The notes beneath the pieces are model-generated. The model saw nothing but the letters and a program-made list of their open reading frames with translations, was not told the origin of the DNA and made no database searches. Made by a program: the position numbers and the translations under genes. From Mycobacterium marseillense (GTDB lineage: Bacteria > Actinomycetota > Actinomycetes > Mycobacteriales > Mycobacteriaceae), in contig NZ_AP022584.1 of the NCBI RefSeq assembly GCF_010731675.1, positions 2,790,001 to 2,854,000 of the forward strand: a stretch of DNA of 64,000 bases, read 5' to 3'. Every line of letters begins with the position of its first letter. Positions within the stretch are counted from its first letter, which is position 1. Of this stretch, positions 8,609-18,203 are shown in pieces.

Positions 8609-9283
8609 CTACACCAGCCCGGCGATGAATCCCGCCGCCTGGCCGGGGTAGGGCGGGGCGGAGTAGTCGTGGTGCGCATCCCGGTCGCGACCGCCGACGA
8701 CGCAGACGGGATCGCCTTCGCTGCACAGGTCGATGGCGCGGCCGGCGAACGCACCCGTCGACGACAGCGGCGTGTTGAAGCGGTTGCCCGGATTGCCGAA
8801 AACCGCGACGGCCCTGATCTTGTTGGCCAGGCCGGGATCGAGCGCTGGCGCCGAGCCGAAGTTGCCGATGCGCTGGCCGACGGGCGGCACCCCGGCGAGC
8901 ATCGAGATCGCGGCGGCGCCCTGCGAGAAGCCGCCGAGCACCAGCCGCGTCGACGGGCACTGGTCGACCATCTCCGCGATGTGGTCGCGGGCGTCGTTGG
9001 CGGCGTCGGCGGTCGTCAGGAAGTTGTAGCTGGCCGGATAGTTCACCGCATACGAGTCGACGCTGCGCGATCCCAGGGCGGGCTGCAGGGCGGCGAACAG
9101 CGCGTCGCCGACCACACCCAGACCGGGCGGCTCGGCGGTGCCGCGGGCGAAGATGAGTTGGACAGCCGGGCAGTCGGCTGCCGCCGTGGGCGCCGGGCCG
9201 AGTGTGACCGAAACCACTGACAGCACAACGGCAACCGCAATTCCAATGACCGGGCCAACCACCGGCCACCTACGAAGATTCAT
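8609..9283 (-). CDS. Secreted cutinase-family serine esterase
   Basis: Cutinase-like protein (CULP type), 224 residues. A signal peptide covers about residues 1-36 (basic start, long hydrophobic run, cleavage near AAA before DCPA). The nucleophile elbow is GGFSQGA (Ser about 120), the catalytic Asp lies in CSEGDPVC (about 191) and His in DAHHDY (about 204/205). Four cysteines in the usual cutinase places should form two disulfides. Mycobacterial family members hydrolyse short- to medium-chain esters or lipids outside the cell. No cutinase occurs at this chromosomal position in M. tuberculosis as I know it, so this is a lineage-specific gene placed between amiB1 and deoD. Confidence 0.93.
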   Translation of the reverse strand: MNLRRWPVVGPVIGIAVAVVLSVVSVTLGPAPTAAADCPAVQLIFARGTAEPPGLGVVGDALFAALQPALGSRSVDSYAVNYPASYNFLTTADAANDARDHIAEMVDQCPSTRLVLGGFSQGAAAISMLAGVPPVGQRIGNFGSAPALDPGLANKIRAVAVFGNPGNRFNTPLSSTGAFAGRAIDLCSEGDPVCVVGGRDRDAHHDYSAPPYPGQAAGFIAGLV

Positions 9284-9324
9284 ACGGCAAATCTTGACAC
9301 ATACCGGCCGGGACCACCGCAGCG

Positions 9325-9456
9325 CTAGGTTTGACTGCCCAGCTCCTCACTCGCGCCGTTCCGGCCGCCGGGCTAGGTTCTACTGCCCAGCTCCTCACTC
9401 GCGCCGTTCCGGCCGCCGGGCTAGGTTCTACCGCCCGGCTCCTCACTCGCGCCGGG
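9325..9456 (+). repeat. Family B intergenic repeat, 3 tandem units upstream of deoD
   Basis: Two 48-bp units start at 9325 and 9373, and a shortened 36-bp unit starts at 9421. Each begins CTAGGTT and contains CTCCTCACTCGCGCC; the two full units continue with GTTCCGGCCGCC, which is the 12 bp missing from the third. The array ends directly before the -10 TAGGCT of deoD. Each unit carries a TAGGTT hexamer resembling a mycobacterial -10, so the array amplifies putative -10 elements that all face deoD. The same core recurs in the same orientation upstream of sigJ (27758-27866). Confidence 0.85.
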
Positions 9457-9457
9457 C

Positions 9458-9463
9458 TAGGCT
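9458..9463 (+). promoter_or_regulatory. -10 hexamer of deoD (leaderless)
   Basis: TAGGCT is followed by 7 nt (GACGCT plus the frame spacing) and the GTG of deoD at 9471. No ribosome-binding site is present, which suggests a leaderless transcript beginning at or next to the start codon. Confidence 0.55.
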
Positions 9464-9470
9464 CGACGCT

Positions 9471-10298
9471 GTGGCCGAAACCCCGTCCGACCCAGGCGAC
9501 CTCGCGCGCCAGGCTGCCGCGGCCATCGCCGAGCGCACCGGAATCGCCGAGCACGACGTCGCCATCGTCCTCGGCTCGGGATGGTCGCCGGCGGTAGCGG
9601 CGCTCGGCACTGAGGCGATCGGGAAGACCGCCGTGCTACCCCAGGCCGACCTGCCCGGTTTCCGGCCACCGACCGCGATCGGGCACACCGGTGAGCTGCT
9701 GTCGATGCGCATCGGCGAACACCGGGTGCTCGTGCTCGTCGGCCGTATCCACGCCTACGAGGGCCATGACCTATGCCACGTCGTGCACCCCGTGCGGGCG
9801 GCCTGCGCGGCCGGTGTGCGCGCGGTCGTGCTCACCAATGCGGCCGGCGGTCTGCGCCCGGACATGGCCGTCGGCGAACCGGTGCTGATCAGCGACCACC
9901 TGAACCTGACCGCGCGTTCCCCGCTGGTCGGCCCGCACTTCGTCGACCTGACCGACGCCTACTCCCCACGGCTGCGCGAATTCGCCCGACTCGCCGACCC
10001 GACGCTGACCGAAGGCGTCTACGCGGGACTGCCCGGCCCGCACTACGAGACCCCCGCCGAAATCCGGATGCTGCGGACGCTGGGCGCCGACCTGGTCGGC
10101 ATGTCGACGGTGCACGAGACCATCGCGGCGCGGGCCGCCGGCGCCGAGGTGCTCGGGGTGTCGCTGGTGACCAACCTGGCCGCCGGCATCGGCGGCGAGC
10201 CGCTCAGCCACGTCGAGGTGCTCTCCGCCGGTGCCGCTGCCGCCAGCAGGATGGGCGCCTTGCTGGCCCTGATCCTCGAGCGGCTGCCCCGGTTTTAG
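9471..10298 (+). CDS. deoD: Purine nucleoside phosphorylase
   Basis: Phosphorolyses purine nucleosides (inosine, guanosine) to base and ribose-1-phosphate in the purine salvage pathway. The 275-residue protein shows class I (trimeric) PNP features: GSGW phosphate-loop start at the N-terminus, [12 protein letters not shown], the [16 protein letters not shown] signature, and VGMSTVHE near the base-binding site. Matches M. tuberculosis Rv3307. The GTG at 9471 follows a TAGGCT -10 by 7 nt, which supports this start over the longer open frame running back through the repeat array. pmmB follows 4 bp later; its product could act on the pentose-1-phosphate, so the two are plausibly one salvage operon. 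Confidence 0.95.
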   Translation: MAETPSDPGDLARQAAAAIAERTGIAEHDVAIVLGSGWSPAVAALGTEAIGKTAVLPQADLPGFRPPTAIGHTGELLSMRIGEHRVLVLVGRIHAYEGHDLCHVVHPVRAACAAGVRAVVLTNAAGGLRPDMAVGEPVLISDHLNLTARSPLVGPHFVDLTDAYSPRLREFARLADPTLTEGVYAGLPGPHYETPAEIRMLRTLGADLVGMSTVHETIAARAAGAEVLGVSLVTNLAAGIGGEPLSHVEVLSAGAAAASRMGALLALILERLPRF

Positions 10299-10302
10299 AG
10301 CC

Positions 10303-11886
10303 ATGACGCCCGAGGAGTGGATCGCCCACGACCCCGACCCGCGGACGGCCACCGAACTCGCCGCGTGCGACGCGGGAGAACTCGCCGCGCGCTTCGCCCG
10401 TCCCCTGACGTTCGGCACCGCGGGCCTGCGCGGTCCGGTGCGCGGCGGGCCCGACGCCATGAACGTCGCGGTGGTGTCGCGGGCCACGTGGGCGGTGGCG
10501 CAGGTGCTCAAGCGGCGCGCCCCGGCCGGTGCGCAGGTGATCGTGGGGCGCGACGCCCGGCACGGCTCGGCGATATTCGCCACAGTGACCGCCGAAGTGC
10601 TTGCCGATCAAGGCTTTTCGGTGCTGCTGCTGCCCGGCCCGGTTCCCACTCCGGTGGTCGCGTTCGCGGTACGCCACACCGGCGCACTGGCCGGGATCCA
10701 GATCACGGCGTCACACAACCCGCCGACCGACAACGGCTACAAGGTGTACGTCGACGGCGGCATCCAACTCATCTCCCCCACCGACCACGAGATCGAAGCC
10801 GCGATGGCCGACGCACCGCCGGCCGACCAGATCGGCAGGGCCCGCGTCGAACCCGCACAGACCGATCTGGTCCCCCGCTACATCGCCCGCGCGTCCGGGC
10901 TGCGGCACGGCACCGGCACGGCGCGGGTCGCGCTGACGGCGCTGCACGGGGTGGGCGGCGCGGTGGCCGTGGAGACGCTGCGCCGCGCCGGATTCAGCCA
11001 AGTGCACACCGTCGCAGCGCAATTAGCGCCGGACCCCGACTTTCCCACCGTCGCGTTTCCCAACCCCGAGGAGCCAGGTGCGGCCGACGCGCTGCTGGCC
11101 CTGGCCGCGGACGTGCGTGCCGACGTGGCGATCGCGCTGGATCCCGACGCCGACCGGTGCGCCGTCGGCATTCCCGGCAAATCGGGATGGCGGATGCTGT
11201 CCGGCGACGAAACCGGTTGGCTACTCGGCGATTACATCCTTTCCCAGCCGCAGCAATCCGAGACACCGGTGGTGGCCAGCACGTTGGTGTCCTCGCGGAT
11301 GCTGTCGGCCATCGCCGCGCACCGCGGCGCCGTCCACGTCGAAACCCTCACCGGCTTCAAATGGCTGGCGCGCGCCGACGCCGAGGTCCCCGACGGCACC
11401 CTGGTGTACGCCTACGAGGAAGCGATCGGGCACTGCGTCGACCCGGCCGCCGTGCGCGACAAGGACGGCATCAGCGCCGCGGTGCTGGTGTGCGACCTGG
11501 TGGCGACGCTGCTGCGCCAAGGCCGTTCGGTTGTCGACCTGCTCGACGAGCTGGCCCGACGGTACGGGGTGCACGACGTCGCCGCCGTGTCGCGCCGGGT
11601 CACCGATCCCGCCGAGGCGGCCGAGCTGATGCACAGGCTGCGGACCAGCCCGCCGGCGACGCTGGCCGGGTTCCCCGCCGAACTCATCGACATCACCGAG
11701 GCGCTGATCTTCACCGGCGGTGACGACCACACGTCGGCCAGGGTGGTGGTGCGACCCTCCGGGACCGAGCCGAAGCTGAAGTGCTACTTGGAGATTCGCT
11801 GCGCGCCTAGCGAGGATCTGGATTTTTCGCGGCGGCGCGCCGCCGCACTGCGCGCCGAGCTGGTCGCTGCGGTTCAGGGCTGGTGA
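10303..11886 (+). CDS. pmmB: Phosphomannomutase/phosphopentomutase-like PmmB
   Basis: Alpha-D-phosphohexomutase superfamily enzyme, 527 residues, that shifts phosphate between C1 and C6 (or C5) of sugar phosphates. The catalytic phosphoserine lies in ITASHNP (Ser about 137), the metal loop is ALDPDADRC, the sugar-binding loop reads YEEAIGH, and a C-terminal phosphate-binding loop reads [10 protein letters not shown]. It follows deoD by 4 bp and the catalytic loops resemble PGM2-like phosphopentomutases, so a role in converting ribose-1-phosphate from nucleoside phosphorolysis to ribose-5-phosphate is plausible (inference). Annotated as PmmB in M. tuberculosis (Rv3308). Its last 80 bp overlap the 3' end of upp on the other strand. 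Confidence 0.92.
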   Translation: MTPEEWIAHDPDPRTATELAACDAGELAARFARPLTFGTAGLRGPVRGGPDAMNVAVVSRATWAVAQVLKRRAPAGAQVIVGRDARHGSAIFATVTAEVLADQGFSVLLLPGPVPTPVVAFAVRHTGALAGIQITASHNPPTDNGYKVYVDGGIQLISPTDHEIEAAMADAPPADQIGRARVEPAQTDLVPRYIARASGLRHGTGTARVALTALHGVGGAVAVETLRRAGFSQVHTVAAQLAPDPDFPTVAFPNPEEPGAADALLALAADVRADVAIALDPDADRCAVGIPGKSGWRMLSGDETGWLLGDYILSQPQQSETPVVASTLVSSRMLSAIAAHRGAVHVETLTGFKWLARADAEVPDGTLVYAYEEAIGHCVDPAAVRDKDGISAAVLVCDLVATLLRQGRSVVDLLDELARRYGVHDVAAVSRRVTDPAEAAELMHRLRTSPPATLAGFPAELIDITEALIFTGGDDHTSARVVVRPSGTEPKLKCYLEIRCAPSEDLDFSRRRAAALRAELVAAVQGW

Positions 11887-12511
11887 ACAGGTTCGGCCCG
11901 AACTGGCGGTCCCCGGCATCGCCGAGGCCCGGCACGATATAGGCCGACTTGTTCAGCCCCTTGTCGACCGCGGCGGTGAACACCCGCGCGTCCGGCGCCG
12001 CTTTCTGCACGGCCGCAAGGCCTTCCGGCGCCGCCACCACGCACAGCACGGTGATGTCGGTGGCGCCGCGGCGCTGCAGCAACCCGATGGTGTGCGCCAT
12101 CGACCCGCCCGTGGCCAGCATGGGATCGAGGACCATGACCGGCCGTCGCGCAAGTTTGTCGGGCAGGGCCTCGAGATACGGGACGGGCTGGTGGGTTTCC
12201 TCGTCGCGGGCGACACCGACGAAGCCCACCTCCGCCTCCGGTATCGCGGCCTGGGCGGCCTCGACCATGCCCAGCCCGGCCCGCAGCACCGGAACCAGCA
12301 GCGGCGCGTTGACCAGTCGCGTCCCGGCCGCCGCGGCCACCGGGGTGCGGATCCTGACCGACTTGCGCGGCGCCTCCCTGCTGGCTTCGTAGACCAGCAT
12401 CAGCGTGAGTTCGCGCAGCGCGGCCCGGAACCCGGAATTGTCGGTGCGTTCGTCGCGCAGCACCGTCAGCCGGGCCGCGGCCAGCGGGTGGTCGATCACG
12501 CACACGTCCAT
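11807..12511 (-). CDS. upp: Uracil phosphoribosyltransferase with C-terminal extension
   Basis: Forms UMP from uracil and PRPP in pyrimidine salvage. The core matches M. tuberculosis Rv3309c from [15 protein letters not shown] through the PRPP loop ([13 protein letters not shown]) to the uracil-binding end [13 protein letters not shown]. Where the M. tuberculosis protein stops almost at once after QFGP, this one runs on for about 31 residues that are rich in Arg/Ala/Pro, giving 234 in all. That tail is encoded antisense to the last 80 bp of pmmB, so it probably arose by loss of the stop codon. On the minus strand a TTATATA stretch about 12 nt before the ATG is a possible -10. Confidence 0.93.
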   Translation of the reverse strand: MDVCVIDHPLAAARLTVLRDERTDNSGFRAALRELTLMLVYEASREAPRKSVRIRTPVAAAAGTRLVNAPLLVPVLRAGLGMVEAAQAAIPEAEVGFVGVARDEETHQPVPYLEALPDKLARRPVMVLDPMLATGGSMAHTIGLLQRRGATDITVLCVVAAPEGLAAVQKAAPDARVFTAAVDKGLNKSAYIVPGLGDAGDRQFGPNLFTSPEPQRPARRAVRRRAAAKNPDPR

Positions 12512-12591
12512 CCCCTGAAGGGTATATAACGATCGGGCAAAGCCCTTCTGACACGCCTGCGTTCGTCCCGGCCGCGCCGTAGGCGCGTTCG

Positions 12592-12597
12592 TATACT
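12592..12597 (+). promoter_or_regulatory. -10 hexamer of sapM (leaderless)
   Basis: TATACT lies 6 nt before the GTG of sapM at 12604 with no ribosome-binding site between, which fits a leaderless transcript. The intergenic region is shared with the divergent upp. Confidence 0.55.
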
Positions 12598-12603
12598 CCC
12601 CCG

Positions 12604-13494
12604 GTGTCGCGCGAAAATCGAAGTCCGAGAAGGCTGCTCGGCAGGGCGCATCGACTCCTGCTGGCGATCGGCGTGGTGGCATTGGTGGGACTGGCGGCAA
12701 GTCCACTGACCCCGCGCATAGGCCTTGCGGCAGCGGCCATTCCGCAACCGGCGCACATCGTGATCGTGGTGGAGGAAAACCGTTCCGAAAACGGCATCAT
12801 CGGCAACAAGTCGGCGCCCTTCATCACCGCCCTGGCCGCCCACGGCGCCAACATGACGCAGTCCTACGCCGAAACACACCCCAGCGAACCCAATTACCTG
12901 GCGCTGTTCGCCGGCAACACATTCGGCGTGACCAAGGACCTGTGCCCGATCAATGCCGGCGCGGCCCCCAATCTCGGATCCGAATTGCTGGCCGCGGGCC
13001 ACACGTTTGTCGGCTTCGCCGAGGGGCTGCCGACCGTGGGCTCGCCGGTGTGCACCGCCGGCAAGTACGCGCGCAAGCACGTGCCGTGGGCCAACTTCAC
13101 CAACGTGCCGGCGGCGAACTCGATGCCGTTCTCCGCGTTTCCGATGGGCAACTACGCCAGCCTGCCCACCGTGTCGTTCGTCATCCCCAACAACGACAAC
13201 AACATGCACGACGGGTCGATCGCGCAGGCCGACGCCTGGCTGAACCGCCAGCTGTCCGGTTATGCCAACTGGGCGACGGCCAACAACAGCCTGCTGATCG
13301 TGACGTTCGACGAGGACGATAACGGCAGCCGCAACCAGATCCCCACGGTCTTCTACGGCGCCCACGTCCGCCCCGGCAGCTACAGCGAGCAGATCAACCA
13401 CTACAACGTGCTTTCCACGGTCGAGCAGATGTACGGGCTACCCAAGACCGGCTATGCCGCCAGCGCCGCGCCCATCACCGATATCTGGGGCTGA
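12604..13494 (+). CDS. sapM: Secreted acid phosphatase SapM
   Basis: Exported phosphomonoesterase. In M. tuberculosis SapM removes phosphate from phosphatidylinositol-3-phosphate on phagosomes and helps block phagosome maturation. The 296-residue product has a basic N-terminus (residues 1-18), a hydrophobic signal segment ending near LAAAAIPQP, and then the phosphoesterase-family core: [32 protein letters not shown], and FDEDD near the C-terminus providing metal ligands. Same position and orientation after upp as in M. tuberculosis (Rv3310, about 299 residues). Start GTG supported by the TATACT hexamer 6 nt upstream. A four-copy 45-bp repeat follows the stop codon by 16 bp. Confidence 0.93.
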   Translation: MSRENRSPRRLLGRAHRLLLAIGVVALVGLAASPLTPRIGLAAAAIPQPAHIVIVVEENRSENGIIGNKSAPFITALAAHGANMTQSYAETHPSEPNYLALFAGNTFGVTKDLCPINAGAAPNLGSELLAAGHTFVGFAEGLPTVGSPVCTAGKYARKHVPWANFTNVPAANSMPFSAFPMGNYASLPTVSFVIPNNDNNMHDGSIAQADAWLNRQLSGYANWATANNSLLIVTFDEDDNGSRNQIPTVFYGAHVRPGSYSEQINHYNVLSTVEQMYGLPKTGYAASAAPITDIWG

Positions 13495-13510
13495 CCCACT
13501 GGACCTCACC

Positions 13511-13723
13511 GTGGCGACCCGCTTCACCCGGCTCCGCCGCGCTCGCGATCGCCACTAGACCTCACCGTGGCGACCCGCTTCACCCGGCTCCGCCGCGCTC
13601 GCGATCGCCACTAGACCTCACCGTGGCGACCCGCTTCACCCGGCTCCGCCGCGCTCGCGATCGCCACTAGACCTCACCGTGGCGACCCGCTTCACCCGGC
13701 TCCGCCGCGCTCGCGATCGCCAC
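13511..13723 (+). repeat. Family A 45-bp repeat, 4 tandem copies
   Basis: Four nearly identical 45-bp units, GTGGCGACCCGC...GCGATCGCCAC, occupy 13511-13555, 13567-13611, 13623-13667 and 13679-13723, with an 11-bp linker (TAGACCTCACC) giving a 56-bp period. Each unit has imperfect inverted ends (GTGGCGA/TCGCCAC) and could fold as a hairpin. Related 45-bp units occur singly at 29231 and 60986 and twice at 48166. The array fills the gap between sapM and the next gene. Confidence 0.9.
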
Positions 13724-13753
13724 TGCCCTGGCGGAGCGTTCGCCGGTCGTCGC

Positions 13754-13759
13754 TATTCT
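13754..13759 (+). promoter_or_regulatory. -10 hexamer of the Rv3311-like gene
   Basis: TATTCT lies 7 nt before the ATG at 13767 and just after the repeat array. There is no ribosome-binding site, so the gene is probably leaderless. Confidence 0.55.
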
Positions 13760-13766
13760 GTGCCGC

Positions 13767-15062
13767 ATGGCTGCTGACCTCGTGCCCATTCGCCTGAGCC
13801 TGTCCGCCGGTGACCGCTACACCGTGTGGGCGCCCCGCTGGCGTGACTCCGGCGACGAGTGGGAGGCCTTCCTGGGCAAGGACGAGGACCTGTTCGTCTT
13901 CTCCTCCGTCGCCGACCTGGTGGCGTTCGTGCGGTCCGACGCCGACAACGACCTGACTGACCACCCGGCGTGGAAGGCCCTGACGTCGGCGCACGCGCAT
14001 GACTTCGAGCCCACCGAGGACAAGCAGTTCGACCTGGTCGCGGTCGAGGAGCTGGTCTCGGAGAAACCCACCGAGGAATCGGTGTCCGCGCTGGCGGGCA
14101 CGCTGGCCATCGTGTCGTCCATCGGATCGGTGTGCGAGCTGGCGGCGGTGTCGAAATTCTTCAACGGCAACCCCAGCCTGGGCACCGTGTCGGGCGGGGT
14201 CGAGCACTTCACCGGCAGGGCCGGCGCCAAACGCTGGCATGCGATCGCCGAGGTCATCGGGCGCAGCTGGGACGACGTGCTCGGCGCGATCGACGACGTC
14301 GCCACCACGCCCGACGTCGACGCCAAGTTGTCGGCCAAGGCCGAAGACGAACTGGCCGAGGAACGCGAAGAGGACGAAACCGGCGACGCCGCCGAGGAGA
14401 GCGCCCTCGAGGAATCCGCGGCCGACACGGACGACGAGGACAACGACGCCCACGAAGACGACGAGGGCGCCATCGAACCCCGGGCGGCCGGCGACACCGC
14501 GGTGCTCGGCGGCGACAAGGACTTCTGGCTACAGGTGGGCATCGACCCGATCCGGATCATGACGAGCTCGGGCACCTTCTTCACGCTGCGCTGCTACCTC
14601 GACGACGAGCCGATCTTTTTGGGCCGCAACGGACGGATCAGCGTGTTCCCGTCCGAGCGCGCGCTGGCCCGCTACCTGGCCGACGAGCACGACCACGACC
14701 TGTCCGACCTGAGCACCTACGACGACATCCGCACGGCCGCCACCGACGGTTCGCTGGCGGTCGAGATCACCGACGACAACATTTACGTGCTCACCGGCCT
14801 GGCCGACGACTTCGCCGACGGCCCGGACGCCGTGGACCGCGAGCAACTCGAACTCGCCGTCGAGGTGCTCCGCGACATCGGCGACTACTCCGAGGACCCC
14901 GCGGTCGACAAGGCGCTCGAAACCAACCGGCCGCTGGGCAAATTGGTAGCCGCCGTGCTCGAGCCCGACTCGGTCACCAAGCCGTCGCCCCCCTACGCTG
15001 CGGCGGTGCGCGAGTGGGAGAAATTGGAGCAATTCGTCGAGGGCCGGCTCCGCCGCGAGTAG
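13767..15062 (+). CDS. Conserved acidic hypothetical protein (Rv3311-like)
   Basis: 431-residue cytoplasmic protein without signal peptide or membrane segment. Two similar modules flank a very acidic linker (about residues 190-240, runs of E and D such as AEEREEDETGD). The N-terminal module contains SAGDRYTVWAPRWRDSGDEWEAFLG and the C-terminal one has a parallel pattern (TSSGTFFTLRCYLDDEPIFLG), suggesting an internal duplication. It matches the conserved mycobacterial protein Rv3311, located after sapM in M. tuberculosis as here. No catalytic motif is recognisable and the function is unknown. The ATG fits a leaderless start (TATTCT 7 nt upstream). Confidence 0.88.
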   Translation: MAADLVPIRLSLSAGDRYTVWAPRWRDSGDEWEAFLGKDEDLFVFSSVADLVAFVRSDADNDLTDHPAWKALTSAHAHDFEPTEDKQFDLVAVEELVSEKPTEESVSALAGTLAIVSSIGSVCELAAVSKFFNGNPSLGTVSGGVEHFTGRAGAKRWHAIAEVIGRSWDDVLGAIDDVATTPDVDAKLSAKAEDELAEEREEDETGDAAEESALEESAADTDDEDNDAHEDDEGAIEPRAAGDTAVLGGDKDFWLQVGIDPIRIMTSSGTFFTLRCYLDDEPIFLGRNGRISVFPSERALARYLADEHDHDLSDLSTYDDIRTAATDGSLAVEITDDNIYVLTGLADDFADGPDAVDREQLELAVEVLRDIGDYSEDPAVDKALETNRPLGKLVAAVLEPDSVTKPSPPYAAAVREWEKLEQFVEGRLRRE

Positions 15063-15076
15063 CGCGTTTCACGGGC

Positions 15077-15082
15077 TAGGTT
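15077..15082 (+). promoter_or_regulatory. -10 hexamer of the first VWA gene
   Basis: TAGGTT ends 7 nt before the GTG at 15090. This favours 15090 over the TTG at 15081 as the translation start and indicates separate leaderless transcription although the previous gene ends only 27 bp upstream. Confidence 0.5.
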
Positions 15083-15089
15083 GGGTGAC

Positions 15090-16073
15090 GTGTCGCTTCC
15101 CGGAATCGGCCCGCTACCGCTCTACGGGTTCCAGCGCCCGGGCATGCTGTTGTTCGGTTTGGTGCCCCTGGCCCTGCTGGCCGTCTACATCGTGGTCCAG
15201 GCTCGTCGTAACCGACGGCTGCACCGCTACACCGACACCCCCGTGGCGCAGTCGCCGTTGCGGCACCTGCCGATCGCCGCGTCGCTGCTCTGCCTGGCGT
15301 TACTGACGGTCGCGCTGGCCACCCCCACCCACGACATGCGCATCCCGCGCAACCGAGCCGTCATCATGCTGGTCATCGACATGTCGCAGTCCATGCGCGC
15401 GACCGACGTCGAACCCAACCGGCTCAAGGCCGCCGAACAGGCGGCCAGCCAGTTCGCCAGCCAGCTGACGCCGGGCATCAACCTCGGGCTGGTCGGCTTC
15501 GCCGGCACGCCCTATCTGCTGGTGCCGCCCACCCCGCAGCACCAGGCGACCATCGACGCGCTGAAGAAGCTGGACTTCGCCGACAGCACGGCCACCGGCC
15601 AGGCCATCTTCACCGCCCTGCACGCGATCGGCGCCACGGCGGTCACCGGGGGTGACAACCCGCCGCCGGCCCGCATCGTGCTGCTCTCCGACGGCCGCGA
15701 GAACAAGCCGTCGAACCCCAGCGACCCACACGACGGCGTCTACACCGCGGCGCGCCTGGCCAAGGACGAAGGCGTGCCCATCTCGACCATCTCGTTCGGA
15801 ACCAAGGGCGGCGAGATCGAGATGGACGGGCAGCGCGTCGCGGTCCCGGTGTCGACCGACCAGATGAAGACAATCGCCCGGCTCTCCGGCGGGCAGCCCT
15901 ACACCGCCACCAACGTCGGCGAGCTCAACAAGAGCTACAACGCCATCGAGAACGAGATCGGCTACCGCACGGTGCCGGGCCCGGGCAGCGCCGGCTGGCT
16001 GCGCCTCGCCGTACTGGCCGCCCTGATCGCAACGGCCTTGGCGCTGTTGATCAACCGGCGCCTGCCGACGTAG
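15090..16073 (+). CDS. VWA-domain membrane protein, BatA-like (Rv1481 paralogue)
   Basis: 327-residue protein with the layout of M. tuberculosis Rv1481: an N-terminal LPLYGFQRP motif, a transmembrane segment at about 20-37, a second at about 58-78, a von Willebrand type A domain, and a C-terminal transmembrane segment ending INRRLPT. The metal-ion-dependent adhesion site reads DMSQS, followed by the conserved Thr in STATGQAIF and an Asp in LLSDGRE. Such proteins are usually encoded with MoxR AAA ATPases and are thought to act in metal insertion or complex assembly at the membrane. No MoxR gene is nearby here. It faces a close relative at 16090-17097. Confidence 0.88.
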   Translation: MSLPGIGPLPLYGFQRPGMLLFGLVPLALLAVYIVVQARRNRRLHRYTDTPVAQSPLRHLPIAASLLCLALLTVALATPTHDMRIPRNRAVIMLVIDMSQSMRATDVEPNRLKAAEQAASQFASQLTPGINLGLVGFAGTPYLLVPPTPQHQATIDALKKLDFADSTATGQAIFTALHAIGATAVTGGDNPPPARIVLLSDGRENKPSNPSDPHDGVYTAARLAKDEGVPISTISFGTKGGEIEMDGQRVAVPVSTDQMKTIARLSGGQPYTATNVGELNKSYNAIENEIGYRTVPGPGSAGWLRLAVLAALIATALALLINRRLPT

Positions 16074-16089
16074 CGCCCCGCCCGGTATC

Positions 16090-17097
16090 TCAGGCGGGCA
16101 GCCTGCGGTTCAGCAGCAGGCCGGCCAACACGGCGCCGGCCATCACGACCGCGCCGAGCAGCATCCACGCCAGGCTCGCGTCGCCTTTGACGGTTTCGTA
16201 GCCGATCTGGCGTTGCAGCGTCGTGTACACGTTCTTCAGCGAGTCCAGGCTGTCGGCGTGGAACGCCTCGCCGTCGGTGATCTCGCAGATCTTCTGCAGG
16301 GTCTGATCGTCGACCGGAACCGGAATGGTGGCGCCCTCGTAGTCGACGGTGCCGTACGGGGTCCCGAACGAGATCGTCGAGATCTGCACGCCCTGGCCCT
16401 TGGCGGCCCGGGCCGCGGTGAACGCCCCCTGCGGGGCGTTGGGGTCCAGCGGCACGTTTTCGGCACCGTCGGACTCCAGCACGATGCGCGCCGGCGGCGG
16501 GCCTTCGCCGCCGCCCATCACCGAACCGACCGTGGCGATCGCCTGCAGCGCGGTGAAAATGCCTTCCCCCGTCGCGGTTTTCGGGGCCGGTTGCAGGCCG
16601 TCGATGCCCGACTTCACCGCGGAGCGATTGGTCGTCGGCGGCACCAACAGCGTGGCGTTGGCCGCGAACTCCACCAGCCCCAGGTTGATGGCCGGCGTCA
16701 GCTGGTCGGCGAACTGCTTGCCGGCCTCCTTGGCCGCGGCCAGGCGGTTGGGTGGAACATCGTTGGAGGCCATCGATTCCGAGACGTCGATGACGAGCAT
16801 CACGACCGCACGGTTGAGCGGGATCCGGACATCCGACGTCGGCCCGGCCATCGCGGTGGTCAGCAACACCAGCGCCGCCGCCAGCAGGATGGTCGGCACG
16901 TGCCGCCACCGGCTCGGGTGCGGCGGAGCGACGCGCTCGAGCACCTCCATGTTGGCGAACCGCAGCACCCGGCGACGGCGGGCGAATTGCTGCACGACGT
17001 AGAGGCCGATCACCAGCAGCACGGCCAGCAGCGCCAGGAAGAACCAGGGGTTCTGGAATCCAGTCAGCGACACCGGCCCCAGCAGGGGCACCTTCAT
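16090..17097 (-). CDS. VWA-domain membrane protein, second Rv1481 paralogue
   Basis: 335-residue paralogue of the preceding gene, convergent with it and only 16 bp away. N-terminal [16 protein letters not shown], transmembrane segments near 18-37 and 65-85, then the VWA domain with [18 protein letters not shown] and a C-terminal membrane helix ending LLLNRRLPA. It resembles Rv1481 more closely than its neighbour does (for example [13 protein letters not shown] and the [13 protein letters not shown] block). One deviation: the conserved SDG in the first paralogue reads ESDGAEN here, still with the Asp. The ATG at 17095-17097 begins the family's N-terminal motif. The frame open further upstream is antisense to nothing known and lacks support. 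Confidence 0.88.
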   Translation of the reverse strand: MKVPLLGPVSLTGFQNPWFFLALLAVLLVIGLYVVQQFARRRRVLRFANMEVLERVAPPHPSRWRHVPTILLAAALVLLTTAMAGPTSDVRIPLNRAVVMLVIDVSESMASNDVPPNRLAAAKEAGKQFADQLTPAINLGLVEFAANATLLVPPTTNRSAVKSGIDGLQPAPKTATGEGIFTALQAIATVGSVMGGGEGPPPARIVLESDGAENVPLDPNAPQGAFTAARAAKGQGVQISTISFGTPYGTVDYEGATIPVPVDDQTLQKICEITDGEAFHADSLDSLKNVYTTLQRQIGYETVKGDASLAWMLLGAVVMAGAVLAGLLLNRRLPA

Positions 17098-17156
17098 GTC
17101 GAGCCACACTAGGCGTCGGCTCCGGGACCCGCATCGCCCCCGCCGCCGGCGACCGC

Positions 17157-18179
17157 TCAGCCGGCGGCGAGATCGCGGCGCTGGGTGAACTTGATGTCGA
17201 GGCTGCGCAGGTGGGTCTGCAGCCCGGCGTCCTGGACGGGGATCAGGTGGGCAGGCTCGTCGGTCTCGTTGTAGTGGGCGTGCCACATGCCCGGCGGGGT
17301 GGTGAAGGCGCCGCCGGCCTGCCAGTCCACCCGGATGGGATCGACGATGTCGCCGCGCTCGTCGAGACGCGTGCCCAGCAGCGTGTAGCAACCGGCCGCA
17401 GGCGCATCCAGGATCAGGTCCAGCGCGACCGACTGGTGCCGGTGCGGCCGCTGCACCTGATGGGGCGGAAGCACGCCGAACATCGCCCACAACACGTGCG
17501 TGATGGTCAGGGTCTGCTCCTCTTCGGCGTTGGCCAGCAAGACGCTGACGCGGCTCTTGTCGTTGGCGCCGGGACGCGACGCGATCTCGGTCAGCTTGGC
17601 CACGGCATCGGCGCGGCGGAACTTGGTCGCGCGGAAGCGGGGCCGCGTCGCGTCCGCGCCGAGGTAGCGCATCAACGGCTCGTCGTGCACCCAGTACATG
17701 GCCGTGTCGGCGCCGGCGTAAAACACCGAGTGCGCGCCGGCGGGCAGCGTCACGAAGTCGCCCTTCTCCCACTCGATCAGCCGGCCGTTGACCGTCGCGA
17801 AACCCCGCCCGTAGAGCACGTAATACAGCTGCGAGGTGGCGTTGGGATGGGTGTCGACCTGTTCGTTCGCGCGAATGGACACGAAGTTGGCCAGCAGCGC
17901 GGGACTGGTCGCCGCGCCGGCCGGGCCGCCCAGCTCCGCGGACAGGTCCAGCGGGATCACGCCGGTCGGCGCGTCGAGGTAGGTCTCGGGCCCGAAGCGC
18001 CGGATCGGCACCCGCGGGGTCAATCCCGAGCCGATCGGGTTGGCGGCCTTCGAGTACTCGAAGTATCGGGCCTGCTCGGCCCACTCTTCGAACCGGCCCT
18101 CGAACGCGTACTCGGCGACGTTGACCATTGGCGCGGGGACCGTCGGGTCCAGGTTGGGCGTCGCTAGCTGCTGCTGCAT
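17157..18179 (-). CDS. Bicupin protein, gentisate 1,2-dioxygenase-like
   Basis: 340-residue double-cupin protein related to gentisate 1,2-dioxygenases, which open the ring of gentisate with O2 and Fe(II). The first cupin barrel (about 115-175) has [16 protein letters not shown] and PAGAHSVFY. The second (about 235-310) has [13 protein letters not shown] and [10 protein letters not shown], whose histidines (HxH and H) would bind the metal. Whether the substrate is gentisate is not certain: no fumarylpyruvate hydrolase or maleylpyruvate isomerase gene is nearby. A clear AAGGGAG ribosome-binding site lies 5 nt before the ATG. It diverges from a GntR regulator with repeated GTATCTA boxes between them, so it is probably the regulator's target. 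Confidence 0.82.
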   Translation of the reverse strand: MQQQLATPNLDPTVPAPMVNVAEYAFEGRFEEWAEQARYFEYSKAANPIGSGLTPRVPIRRFGPETYLDAPTGVIPLDLSAELGGPAGAATSPALLANFVSIRANEQVDTHPNATSQLYYVLYGRGFATVNGRLIEWEKGDFVTLPAGAHSVFYAGADTAMYWVHDEPLMRYLGADATRPRFRATKFRRADAVAKLTEIASRPGANDKSRVSVLLANAEEEQTLTITHVLWAMFGVLPPHQVQRPHRHQSVALDLILDAPAAGCYTLLGTRLDERGDIVDPIRVDWQAGGAFTTPPGMWHAHYNETDEPAHLIPVQDAGLQTHLRSLDIKFTQRRDLAAG

Positions 18180-18203
18180 GTTGGTCTCCCTTGCCGCTCA
18201 GGT

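Noticed and set aside
13505..13724. Four-copy repeat as a CRISPR array
   Set aside because: The linkers between units are identical and only 11 bp long, so there are no unique spacers, and no cas genes are near.
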